DNA from: Planctomycetota bacterium
Lineage (GTDB): Bacteria > Planctomycetota > Brocadiia > JAJRTI01
Assembly (NCBI GenBank): GCA_024278415.1
Contig: JAJRTI010000795.1
Coordinates: forward strand, 1-13,754
Length of the DNA: 13,754 bases
Direction: 5' to 3'
Positions 1 to 6,547 of the stretch are shown here, piece after piece. The translations under genes and the position numbers were made by a program. Numbering within the stretch: the first letter of the stretch is position 1; each line of letters begins with the position of its first letter. Below the pieces are notes generated by a model that saw nothing but the letters and a program-made list of their open reading frames with translations, was not told the origin of the DNA and searched no databases.

Positions 1-170
1 ACCGCGAGCGGCAGGCGCGCGTCTGCGTCCGCGACGGCCCAGCCCTCGGCGGCTGAGGCGGCCGCGCAAAAAAGCATGACTGCCGGAAGGATGATGCGCG
101 AGACGAGCCTTCCGCAACGTTCGTAGTGGGCGAGTGATCGCGCTTCCGCCGTGCGCCATGACTGGCGCAC
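1..170 (-). CDS. Exported protein of unknown function, N-terminal part only (cut by window edge)
   Basis: The reverse strand encodes 56 residues that run off the left edge. A GTG start at 168-170 is preceded, six bases upstream, by a strong AAAGGGAG ribosome binding site (177-184). The N-terminus has a basic stretch of about 28 residues, then a hydrophobic segment (ILPAVMLFCAAASAAEG) that looks like a signal peptide with a cleavage site near ASA/AEG. The visible mature sequence starts AEGWAVADADARLPL. A later ATG at 75-77 would leave too short a signal peptide, so GTG is preferred. The gene lies 65 nt downstream of the DUF4091-type glycosidase gene on the same strand, so it is probably cotranscribed and exported to the same compartment. 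Too little is visible to name a family. Confidence 0.6.
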   Translation of the reverse strand, partial: MRQSWRTAEARSLAHYERCGRLVSRIILPAVMLFCAAASAAEGWAVADADARLPLA

Positions 171-176
171 GACAAA

Positions 177-184
177 CTCCCTTT
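177..184 (-). promoter_or_regulatory. Ribosome binding site deciding the GTG start at 170
   Basis: Read on the minus strand this is AAAGGGAG with a 6-nt spacer to the GTG codon at 168-170. Its first bases (181-184) overlap the first unit of the adjoining CTTTGCGY repeat, so the repeat supplies part of the translation signal of the downstream gene. Confidence 0.55.
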
Positions 185-212
185 GCGCCTTTGCGTCTCC
201 GCGCCTTTGCGT
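181..212. repeat. Tandem 8-nt repeat, CTTTGCGY x4
   Basis: Four head-to-tail octamers are visible: CTTTGCGC, CTTTGCGT, CTCCGCGC and CTTTGCGT, with mismatches only in the third copy and at the last base. The array lies in the 65-nt gap between two minus-strand genes for exported proteins. Its period of 8 is incompatible with coding. It resembles in style the heptamer array at 6449-6516 but has a different unit. Confidence 0.75.
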
Positions 213-235
213 TTCAATTCTCTCCCGGGCCGCGT

Positions 236-2599
236 TCATTGTCCCCTCCCCAGCGCTTGCTCGATGCCCATGATGTAGGTCGCCATTTGCCAGCGGTAGC
301 GGTCGAGGTCGTGCACCGGCCAGAACTTGCCTTGCACGTCTCGGTCGCTGCGCGGGTCGCCGCGCACGTACGTCGAGCCGGCGGGGATGTCCGCGAGCTT
401 CGCGTTCAGCCAGGCCCGCGCGTCGCGGGCGATGCGGCCGGCTTGTGCGTTGCCGGATTGCTCCGCGTCCTCGATGCGCTTGTCCAGCGTGTAGAGGTAT
501 TCGTAGTCCACCGCGCCTTGCACGAGGCGCTTGAGCCACACCGTGGGCTCGATGGTCGTCATGCTCGTGGGCAGGCCCATGGGAGGCATCGTCTCCGTAT
601 CGAATAGATTGCCGGGTTGCCCGTTGGCGTACACGCCGGACTCGTAGCTTGCGCGCGTGATCCCGTGTCGCCAGCAGAACCACCCCATGGAGAAGCGGCT
701 GCGGCTGAAGTTGTATGCCCAGAGCCGCTTGCCGGTGCGGCGCATGATCTTGAGCTGTTCGGGATACATCATCGCCCAGTTCGGCTGTGGGTACTTGACC
801 AGCCCCATCTCGATGGGCGCCATGTCCATGGGGCCGTTGCCCCGCAGCGTGTTGCTCACGCCCAGGTTGTGCAGCAGGGTGTGCACCTCGATGGCGAACT
901 TCTTGCCGGCCTCTCGGTAATTGGAGAACTCGCCGAGGCACTCGAACGCGATCTCCGGCCAGCCTTCCGCCTTGCCGCGTTCGTCGATCAGGCGAATGGC
1001 TTGCGCGTAGAGCTTGCGGCCCGCGGCCGTGGGGATGAACTCGACGCCGGGGTTGTTGGGCCGGTGGAAGTGGCCGCCGAAGATGATATTTAGGATGCCG
1101 GTGCGGCAGATCATCGCGTTGTCCCGCGGCCAGGCGTTCTCCTCGCGCAGGATCTTCATGAGCCGCGCGGTATCGCGCAGGTCCACGCTCACGACGCGGC
1201 CGTTCTCGACCTTCACGGCCGAGCGCCCGCGGGGGAGGATGCACTCCGCGCGGCAGTACTGGTTGTCGCGCATGAACCGCACCTCGGCCCGCATGGCCTC
1301 CCAGTAGCGTTTCTCGTCGAAATTCGGCAAATAGGCCCGGCCGAGGTAATACATCGTGCCGAAGTACATGAAGCGCTCGACCGGCGGCGTCTCCAGCTTG
1401 ATCGGGACCACTCGGATGGCCAGCTCCAGCGAGGCCGTCGGCGCGTTGGCCGCGGTGATCTCGATCCTGCCTCGGTAATCGCCTGGGGCCGCGTCCTCCG
1501 GCGTGTCGAGCGTGATCCAGAAGCGCTTGCAAGTGCCTTTGCCGACGAAGGTGGGACGCAGGGGAAGGATCAAGCACTCCTGGATGGCGTACGCCGGTGC
1601 GTCGCGCCGGCCCGCGCTCCAAGGCGCAAACTGCACAAGCCCCAGCTTGAACGCGGACGCGGGCAGGACGCCGGCCGCGCCGCGCATCTCGCCCAATGAG
1701 AAAGTCGCATCTTCGATGTCGCGCAGAGCGAACACCGCGAAGGACGCTTGTTCTTGTTCGCCGGGAGTGGCGAAGAACTCGATGCGTGCGCGGTTCGCGC
1801 CCGGCGCGGACCAGGGGTGCAGGTCGTCCGAGCAACGGACTTCGGCCGCGATGTAGCCCCGGCGACGCTCTGCCGGTGAGACCCTGGGGGGGGCAGGCTC
1901 AGGCCGGTGCTCTTGCCAGAGCCCGTAGAAGACCTGCCGGCGGGTGCGGTCGATCTTGTCGATGTCTTTCTGCACGCGGCCAGCGACATCCCGGGCCGCG
2001 AGGACGACGGCATTGACCGGGAAGTCGCTGGCCTTGCGGAAGCCGAGCACGATCTTGCCCTTGGTCGCCGTCGTCTCTACGCGTAGCCAACGGAACCGCG
2101 GCTGGATGAACTCGGCCCACACGTCGTCCGTCGAGCGCCAATCGTAGTTGGCCGCGCGGAACAGCCCCTCCTCGCCGTAATCGACCGCCGCGGCCGTCTT
2201 GCCTTGCACGAGCATGTCGTGCGGCACGCGCATGTACCGCAGCCGCCACACGTTGCCCATGGCCCCAGTCAGCACCCAGACCGTGTACTCGCCGTTGGGC
2301 GCGTCCACCTGGAACAGGCTCGTGCGATTGCCCACGCCCGAAATGTTGTCGATCGCGAGCGCGTCGATGTTTGTCGCCACATATGCGCGCAAGGCTTTGG
2401 TCTGGGTGATCCAACCGTAGCCTTGCTCGGGCGAGTAGCGCGTCTCGGGCGTAACCAGGGCGAACCCCGGCCACAGGGGCGACGTCTTGCTGCCCATGTC
2501 GAAGAGCCAGACGTTGGGCTCGCCCGCGAAGGCCGGGGCCGGCGCCAGCAGCGCGAGGGCAACGAGAAGCAACGTGCACATCTTGGCTCGATCATTCAT
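236..2599 (-). CDS. Exported glycoside-hydrolase-like protein, DUF4091 type
   Basis: This encodes 787 residues. The ATG at 2597-2599 is chosen because GGAG lies about 8 nt upstream and it opens a clear signal peptide (hydrophobic core 8-19, cleavage after APAFA at residue 25); the reading frame is open for 30 more codons upstream. The mature N-terminus (WLFDMGS, then PLWPGFALVTPETRYS and GYGW) resembles the beta-sandwich modules found before secreted rhamnogalacturonan-processing enzymes. The middle (about 260-410) looks like another beta domain. The C-terminal half resembles a TIM-barrel-like catalytic region of the DUF4091 family. It has acidic residues E553 and E557 in FECLGEFSNY and a distal segment with VWLKRLVQGAVDYEYLY. 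A role in polysaccharide degradation outside the cytoplasm is inferred; the substrate is unknown. The family assignment rests on sequence texture, not on an alignment. Confidence 0.8.
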   Translation of the reverse strand: MNDRAKMCTLLLVALALLAPAPAFAGEPNVWLFDMGSKTSPLWPGFALVTPETRYSPEQGYGWITQTKALRAYVATNIDALAIDNISGVGNRTSLFQVDAPNGEYTVWVLTGAMGNVWRLRYMRVPHDMLVQGKTAAAVDYGEEGLFRAANYDWRSTDDVWAEFIQPRFRWLRVETTATKGKIVLGFRKASDFPVNAVVLAARDVAGRVQKDIDKIDRTRRQVFYGLWQEHRPEPAPPRVSPAERRRGYIAAEVRCSDDLHPWSAPGANRARIEFFATPGEQEQASFAVFALRDIEDATFSLGEMRGAAGVLPASAFKLGLVQFAPWSAGRRDAPAYAIQECLILPLRPTFVGKGTCKRFWITLDTPEDAAPGDYRGRIEITAANAPTASLELAIRVVPIKLETPPVERFMYFGTMYYLGRAYLPNFDEKRYWEAMRAEVRFMRDNQYCRAECILPRGRSAVKVENGRVVSVDLRDTARLMKILREENAWPRDNAMICRTGILNIIFGGHFHRPNNPGVEFIPTAAGRKLYAQAIRLIDERGKAEGWPEIAFECLGEFSNYREAGKKFAIEVHTLLHNLGVSNTLRGNGPMDMAPIEMGLVKYPQPNWAMMYPEQLKIMRRTGKRLWAYNFSRSRFSMGWFCWRHGITRASYESGVYANGQPGNLFDTETMPPMGLPTSMTTIEPTVWLKRLVQGAVDYEYLYTLDKRIEDAEQSGNAQAGRIARDARAWLNAKLADIPAGSTYVRGDPRSDRDVQGKFWPVHDLDRYRWQMATYIMGIEQALGRGQ

Positions 2600-2627
2600 G
2601 GGGTGGTCTCCGTGCGCAGATTGGGCG

Positions 2628-2675
2628 CGGACGGCCTTCGCCGTCCGTCGGAACGCGAAGGCGTTCCGCTCCCGG
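2628..2675. repeat. Paired palindromic (REP/BIME-like) hairpins
   Basis: Two 8-bp hairpins lie one base apart. The first is GGACGGC-CTTC-GCCGTCC extended by one C-G pair (2628-2647). The second is GGAACGC-GAAG-GCGTTCC, also extended by one pair (2649-2668). The loops are reverse complements, so the second hairpin is the first type in inverted orientation. The two stem differences are compensated on both arms. On the minus strand the second hairpin is preceded by CCGGGAGCGGA (2665-2675). The same 11-mer precedes another hairpin at 13415-13425. The pair would be transcribed in the leader of the minus-strand DUF4091-type gene. Confidence 0.75.
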
Positions 2676-2722
2676 CGCGGCGGCTTCAACCCTTGCGCAC
2701 GCTCTGGAGGAAAACGGCCGCT

Positions 2723-2751
2723 ATGCTATAATGTGTCCTCACATTTGCCAA
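2723..2751 (-). promoter_or_regulatory. Possible minus-strand promoter for the DUF4091-type gene
   Basis: On the minus strand TTGGCA (2746-2751) is followed after 17 nt by TAGCAT (2723-2728). The -35 matches the consensus in five of six positions but the -10 only in four. It overlaps the plus-strand extended -10 element. It would give a leader of roughly 115 nt containing both hairpins at 2628-2668. This is a tentative call. Confidence 0.3.
2724..2732 (+). promoter_or_regulatory. Extended -10 promoter of the thioredoxin-like/fucokinase operon
   Basis: TGCTATAAT is a perfect extended -10 (TGn followed by the consensus TATAAT at 2727-2732). At a 17-nt spacer the -35 position (2704-2709) reads CTGGAG, a weak match, as expected when an extended -10 compensates. 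Transcription would start near 2739 and leave a leader of about 110 nt before the first gene. The AT-rich word stands out in a GC-rich region. Confidence 0.6.
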
Positions 2752-2763
2752 CAGTTGCTTTTG

Positions 2764-2792
2764 GTTTCGTCTGGTAACAACCGCCAGGAAAC
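2764..2792 (+). other. Possible small leader hairpin
   Basis: In the predicted leader, GTTTC (2764-2768) can pair with GAAAC (2788-2792), and CTGG (2771-2774) with CCAG (2784-2787). This leaves a two-base bulge and a 9-nt loop. There is no U-run after it and no recognised riboswitch consensus. It may be chance. Confidence 0.2.
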
Positions 2793-2848
2793 GGCATGAA
2801 ACGGGCGGCAGCGGCCTTTCGCTGGCGTTGATGCAATAGGATATGACA

Positions 2849-3136
2849 ATGAAGATCACAATGGTCAAGAAGGTCTACCCCGACGGCTCGCCGTGCCGCA
2901 AGTGCCAGGAGGCGGTCCAGTTGCTCAAGGACCGCGGGTACGACGGCAAGATCGCTCGCGAGGTGGTCGCCGACCCACGCGAGCCCGAATGCGAGGGCAT
3001 GAAGCTCGTGGCCGAGCATGGCGTCAAAACCGCGCCGTTTTTCATCGTTGAGAATGACGATGGCACGGTGAAGGTGTACAAGAGTGTCTTGAAGATCATC
3101 AAAGAACTCTTCACTCCCTCGCGGATTCCGCGATAG
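2849..3136 (+). CDS. Thioredoxin/glutaredoxin-like CxxC protein
   Basis: A 95-residue protein of the thioredoxin fold, probably cytoplasmic since no signal peptide is present. The redox motif is C16-R-K-C19, following a first beta strand (KITMVKKVY). The family's cis-proline is P63 in TAPFF, and the C-terminus forms a predicted helix (VLKIIKELF). Likely a thiol-disulfide oxidoreductase, but partner and substrate are unknown. The ATG at 2849 is preferred because AGGA (2838-2841) lies 7 nt upstream; the ATG at 2843 would be only one base from it. The gene is first after the promoter at 2724-2732, and the fucokinase-like gene follows 31 nt later. Cotranscription with a sugar-nucleotide enzyme is unexpected and does not reveal its role. 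Confidence 0.85.
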   Translation: MKITMVKKVYPDGSPCRKCQEAVQLLKDRGYDGKIAREVVADPREPECEGMKLVAEHGVKTAPFFIVENDDGTVKVYKSVLKIIKELFTPSRIPR

Positions 3137-3152
3137 CCCACGGTCAGCACGC

Positions 3153-3158
3153 AAGGAG
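3153..3158 (+). promoter_or_regulatory. Ribosome binding site deciding the TTG start of the fucokinase-like gene
   Basis: AAGGAG lies 9 nt before the TTG at 3168-3170. No ATG or GTG start fits better near it, so TTG initiation is well supported. Confidence 0.7.
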
Positions 3159-3167
3159 AGCCCCCGC

Positions 3168-6100
3168 TTGCCCAGCCCCCTAAACGCCACGCCCCGCACC
3201 GACCTGGCAGAAGCCGTCGCCGCGAATCGAGAGGCGTACGCCGCGGCCTTGCGCGGGGACGCGGAGCTGTGGGACTACGTGGTGCTCACCGCGTCGGACG
3301 AACGCCAGGCGCGGGGCTACGAGGTGGAGATCCAGACGCGCTGGCAGCGCGGCCTGCTGCCCGCCGGCACGAAGGTCGTGGTCATGCCCGACCCGCAGGG
3401 TGCGCGCATCGGCAGCGGCGGCGCCACGCTCATGGTCGCCCGGCGCCTCGCGCAAGCCATCGGCCGCAACACCTCGGCCGAGAGCCTCGACGATCTGTTT
3501 CGGCACAAGCGGATCCTCGTGATCCACTCCGGGGGCAACAGCAAGCGCGTGCCCCAGCATGCCTGCTTCGGCAAGGCCTTCGCCCGAGTGCCGGTCGAGT
3601 TGGCCAACGGCGACACGTCCACCCTGTTCGACGAACTGCTCATCGCGTTCGCCGGCCTCGCGGGCCGCATCCCCGGCGGCATGGTCGCGCTCTCCGGCGA
3701 CGTGCTGCTCACGTTCGACCACCGGGATCTGCCGTCCGCCATCGACGGCATTGTGGGCGTGGGCTTCAAGGCCGAACCCCGCTACGGCCTGGGCCACGGC
3801 GTCTACGTCACCGAACCCGGCACCGACCACGTGCGCGACTTCCTCCAGAAGGTCGGCGAGGACGACTTGCGCGCGGCGGGCGCGATCGACGGCCAGGGCT
3901 GCATCGCGGTCGACACCGGCGTGCTCATGTTTTCGCCGGCCATGGTCGCCGCGCTCGCGGAGCTGGCCGGCGCACGCATGGCCCATGGGTCGCTGGAGCT
4001 GGGACTCGGCGTGTTGGGCCAGAACTGCGCCGAGGTCTCGCTCCACTTGTACGACGAAATCTGCGGCGCGCTCGCCACGAGCGCAGAGCGCGAGGCCTAC
4101 CTCGACCGGCCCTACGAAGCGCTCGATCCGGTCAAAGGCCGCGCCGCGCGGGAAGCCGTCTGGGAGCGCATGGCCGGCACGCCGTTCCGCGCCGCGGTGC
4201 TCGGCAACGCGAGTTTCCTCCATTTCGGCACGACGCGGCAATACCGCGACCAAATGGCCGAAGGACGGGCGCCGGGCTACACCTTCGAGCCCGCGCTCAA
4301 CGCGTTCGTAGGCGAAGGCGTCGCCGTCGATGGCGCCAAGCTCTATGATTGCACGCTCGCGGCGCATGCCGGGCAAGTGGGCGCCGGCGCGCTCCTGGAG
4401 GACTGCGAACTGCGCGGCTCGTTTGAGATCGAGCCCGGCGCGGTCGTGAGCGGCGTGTGCGCGGACGCGGAGGGGCTGCGCGTGCGTCGCGACGTGCTCC
4501 TGCATCAGGTCCTGGCGAGGTATCCCGGCGCCGCGCGCGCGTCCACGACTGCACTCGTGTTCGGGGTGGACGACAACCCGAAAGCGCTCTTGGGCCAAGA
4601 CGCGACGTTCGTGAACGCGCCGTTCCCCCAGTGGCTCGATCGCCACGGCATCCACCCAGACGAACTGTGGTCCGGCGTGCCGGCGGAAGATCTGTGCCTG
4701 TGGAACGCGAGGCTCTACTCCAAGCAGTGCGACGATGCACTGGCGCTGGTGCTGTGGATGCAGGAGCCAGAGCCGCCGGACGCGGATACGCTCGCCGCGT
4801 GGCGCGTCGCGGAGCGCACGAGCATGGAGGACGCGTTCCAGCATGCGGATTGCGAGCGCCTGTGCCAGCTTCGGCTCCAGCGCGCGGACCAGCGCATGCT
4901 GCTGCGTTTGGAGCGCGCGGTGCGCTCCGGCGACGATACGGACACGGTGAAGCTCGTGTGGCAGACCGGCCACTTCTCCACGTTCCAAGCCGCGATCCAC
5001 ATGCTCTTCGACGAGATGTCCGACGCGGACCCGCTCACGCGGGCGCGCGCCTGGAAGGTGATCTCGGACACGGTTGCGGACGGCCGCTACGCGGTGCTCT
5101 GGGGCCGCACGGAGCCGGGCGAACTGCCCCGCGGGCTCGGCCCGTCGCTGCTGGCCGGCTGGCTCAGCGAGGACGACCCGATCCCGAAGGAGTCGCTGCG
5201 CGCGCTGGAGGCCGCGCTCGCCGCCGGCCGCCTGCCCGACCCCACCCACCGCACGCTCGTGGACTTCGTGCGCATCGCGACGGAAGACATCGCGTTCGAG
5301 CACGTGGCGGAGGCCATCGAGGCCGGCACGCCGAAGGTGGAGGCCGTGGGCCAAGCCGCCGCGCGAGAGGCCGCGGCAAACGTGAGGGTCGCCCTCCCGG
5401 CGCGGCTCGACTTCGGCGGCGGGTGGTCGGACACCCCGCCATACAGCCAGGAGCGGGGGGGCGCGGTGCTGAACGTGGCCATCGACCTCAACGGAGGGCC
5501 TCCCATCGAAGTCGCCGGCCGGCGCATCGACGAACCGAAAGTCGTGTTGCGCTCGGTCGACTTGGAAGAGGACGTGGTTGTGGGCGACGTGGCCGGGCTG
5601 CTGGACTATGGCGACCCGGAGAGTTCGCTCTCGCTGCACAAGGCCGCGCTGATGCTGGTGGCGGGCCAGGAGCGCGCCGCGTCGCTGGACGACGTGCTCG
5701 CCGCGTTTGGCGGGGGCGTGGAGGTGACCACGTCCTGCAACATTCCCAAGGGCAGCGGCCTGGGCACGAGCAGCATCGTGGGCCTGGGGCTCGTGGCGTG
5801 CCTGCGCGAGATGGCCGGCATGCCGGCGAGTCGCGAGCGCTTGTCGTCGGACGTGCTGTGCCTGGAACAGATGCTCACGACCGGCGGCGGGTGGCAAGAC
5901 CAACTGGGCGGCATGGTGGGCGGGTTCAAGTTCATCACGACCGAGCCTGGGTTCGAGCAGCGGCCGACCATCGAGCCGGTCGTGCTCGCGCCGGAGGTGA
6001 GTGAGGAACTGGCCGAGCGCCTCGTGGTGCACTGGACCGGCATCCGCCGGCTCGCCAAACGTATCCTCAAGACGATCATGGGCAAGTGGCTCTCGCGCGA

Positions 6101-6467
6101 GCCCACGGTGGTGCGCGTGCTTGACGAAATCCAGGGCCTCGCGCGCGAGATGCGCGCGTGCCTGGAGGCCGGCGATATCGACCAAGTCGGCTACCTCATG
6201 CGCGAGCATTGGGAACTCAACAAGCTCATGGACCCGCACACGTCGAACGACCACATCGAGCAAATGCTCGCGGCGATCGACGATCACATGTGCGGCGCTA
6301 AGCTCGCCGGCGCGGGGGGCGGAGGGTACATGATGATCGTGGCGAAGGATCCGGCCGCGGCCGTGGCGATCAAGTATCAGCTCGAACGGCTCTCGCGCGA
6401 GACGGGGGGGCAAGTGGTGGACGCGACGGTGAATGAGGTGGGGCTGGACGTGAAGCGTAAAGCGTAA
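3168..6467 (+). CDS. fkp: Bifunctional L-fucokinase / GDP-L-fucose pyrophosphorylase-like protein
   Basis: This encodes 1099 residues from a TTG start with a good AAGGAG site. The N-terminal half matches the fucose-1-phosphate guanylyltransferase domain: PDPQGARIGSGGAT around G82-G85, then IHSGGNSKRVP at 119-129. A left-handed beta-helix-like stretch follows at about 384-430 and a helical linker to about 740. The C-terminal part is a GHMP kinase with all three motifs: LDFGGGWSDTPP (F749-D755), GSGLGTSS (862-869) and GAGGGGY (1048-1054). Known relatives phosphorylate L-fucose with ATP and convert fucose-1-phosphate with GTP to GDP-L-fucose in the cytosol. At 1099 aa it is longer than Bacteroides Fkp (about 950 aa) and near plant and animal homologues. 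The stop codon and last codons lie in a heptamer repeat. A related sugar such as D-arabinose or a heptose is possible as substrate. Confidence 0.88.
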   Translation: MPSPLNATPRTDLAEAVAANREAYAAALRGDAELWDYVVLTASDERQARGYEVEIQTRWQRGLLPAGTKVVVMPDPQGARIGSGGATLMVARRLAQAIGRNTSAESLDDLFRHKRILVIHSGGNSKRVPQHACFGKAFARVPVELANGDTSTLFDELLIAFAGLAGRIPGGMVALSGDVLLTFDHRDLPSAIDGIVGVGFKAEPRYGLGHGVYVTEPGTDHVRDFLQKVGEDDLRAAGAIDGQGCIAVDTGVLMFSPAMVAALAELAGARMAHGSLELGLGVLGQNCAEVSLHLYDEICGALATSAEREAYLDRPYEALDPVKGRAAREAVWERMAGTPFRAAVLGNASFLHFGTTRQYRDQMAEGRAPGYTFEPALNAFVGEGVAVDGAKLYDCTLAAHAGQVGAGALLEDCELRGSFEIEPGAVVSGVCADAEGLRVRRDVLLHQVLARYPGAARASTTALVFGVDDNPKALLGQDATFVNAPFPQWLDRHGIHPDELWSGVPAEDLCLWNARLYSKQCDDALALVLWMQEPEPPDADTLAAWRVAERTSMEDAFQHADCERLCQLRLQRADQRMLLRLERAVRSGDDTDTVKLVWQTGHFSTFQAAIHMLFDEMSDADPLTRARAWKVISDTVADGRYAVLWGRTEPGELPRGLGPSLLAGWLSEDDPIPKESLRALEAALAAGRLPDPTHRTLVDFVRIATEDIAFEHVAEAIEAGTPKVEAVGQAAAREAAANVRVALPARLDFGGGWSDTPPYSQERGGAVLNVAIDLNGGPPIEVAGRRIDEPKVVLRSVDLEEDVVVGDVAGLLDYGDPESSLSLHKAALMLVAGQERAASLDDVLAAFGGGVEVTTSCNIPKGSGLGTSSIVGLGLVACLREMAGMPASRERLSSDVLCLEQMLTTGGGWQDQLGGMVGGFKFITTEPGFEQRPTIEPVVLAPEVSEELAERLVVHWTGIRRLAKRILKTIMGKWLSREPTVVRVLDEIQGLAREMRACLEAGDIDQVGYLMREHWELNKLMDPHTSNDHIEQMLAAIDDHMCGAKLAGAGGGGYMMIVAKDPAAAVAIKYQLERLSRETGGQVVDATVNEVGLDVKRKA

Positions 6468-6516
6468 AGCGTAACTTGATCCTTTACGCCTTACGTCTTA
6501 CGCTTTACGTTTTACG
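6449..6516. repeat. Tandem 7-nt repeat in two inverted blocks spanning the fucokinase stop codon
   Basis: The left block (6449-6474) reads CGTGAAG, CGTAAAG, CGTAAAG and CGTAA. The right block (6482-6516) has five heptamers in the opposite orientation: CTTTACG, CCTTACG, TCTTACG, CTTTACG and TTTTACG. Bases 6456-6474 can pair with 6498-6516 over 19 positions, with one G-U pair and a 23-nt loop. The fucokinase stop codon (6465-6467) and its last residues (KRKA) lie inside the left block. The structure could weaken read-through to, or translation of, the downstream fusion gene. Confidence 0.8.
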
Positions 6517-6547
6517 TTCTACTTACTCCATTTCGCGAGCGACACCC

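Noticed and set aside
181..212. CRISPR-like array from regularly recurring words
   Set aside because: The units are 7-8 nt and directly adjacent with no spacers, and no cas gene is present.
2600..2689. Longer start for the DUF4091-type protein at 2689
   Set aside because: The extra 30 residues are encoded by the paired hairpins, and the signal peptide begins properly at the ATG at 2599, which has its own GGAG.
2733..2848. Riboswitch in the leader of the thioredoxin-like/fucokinase operon
   Set aside because: The leader is long enough, but only one small bulged hairpin is visible and no conserved aptamer core was recognised.
3180..6413. 1077-codon open frame on the minus strand opposite the fucokinase-like gene
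   Set aside because: The plus-strand protein has clear family motifs throughout. The opposite frame is rich in H, R, A and V without any recognisable motif, as expected for an antisense shadow in GC-rich DNA.
6476..6547. Earlier TTG start of the methyltransferase-glycosyltransferase at 6476
   Set aside because: The added residues (YALRLTLYVLRSTY) are a translation of the heptamer repeat. The start would sit in the loop of the inverted blocks without a ribosome binding site. It cannot be fully excluded.
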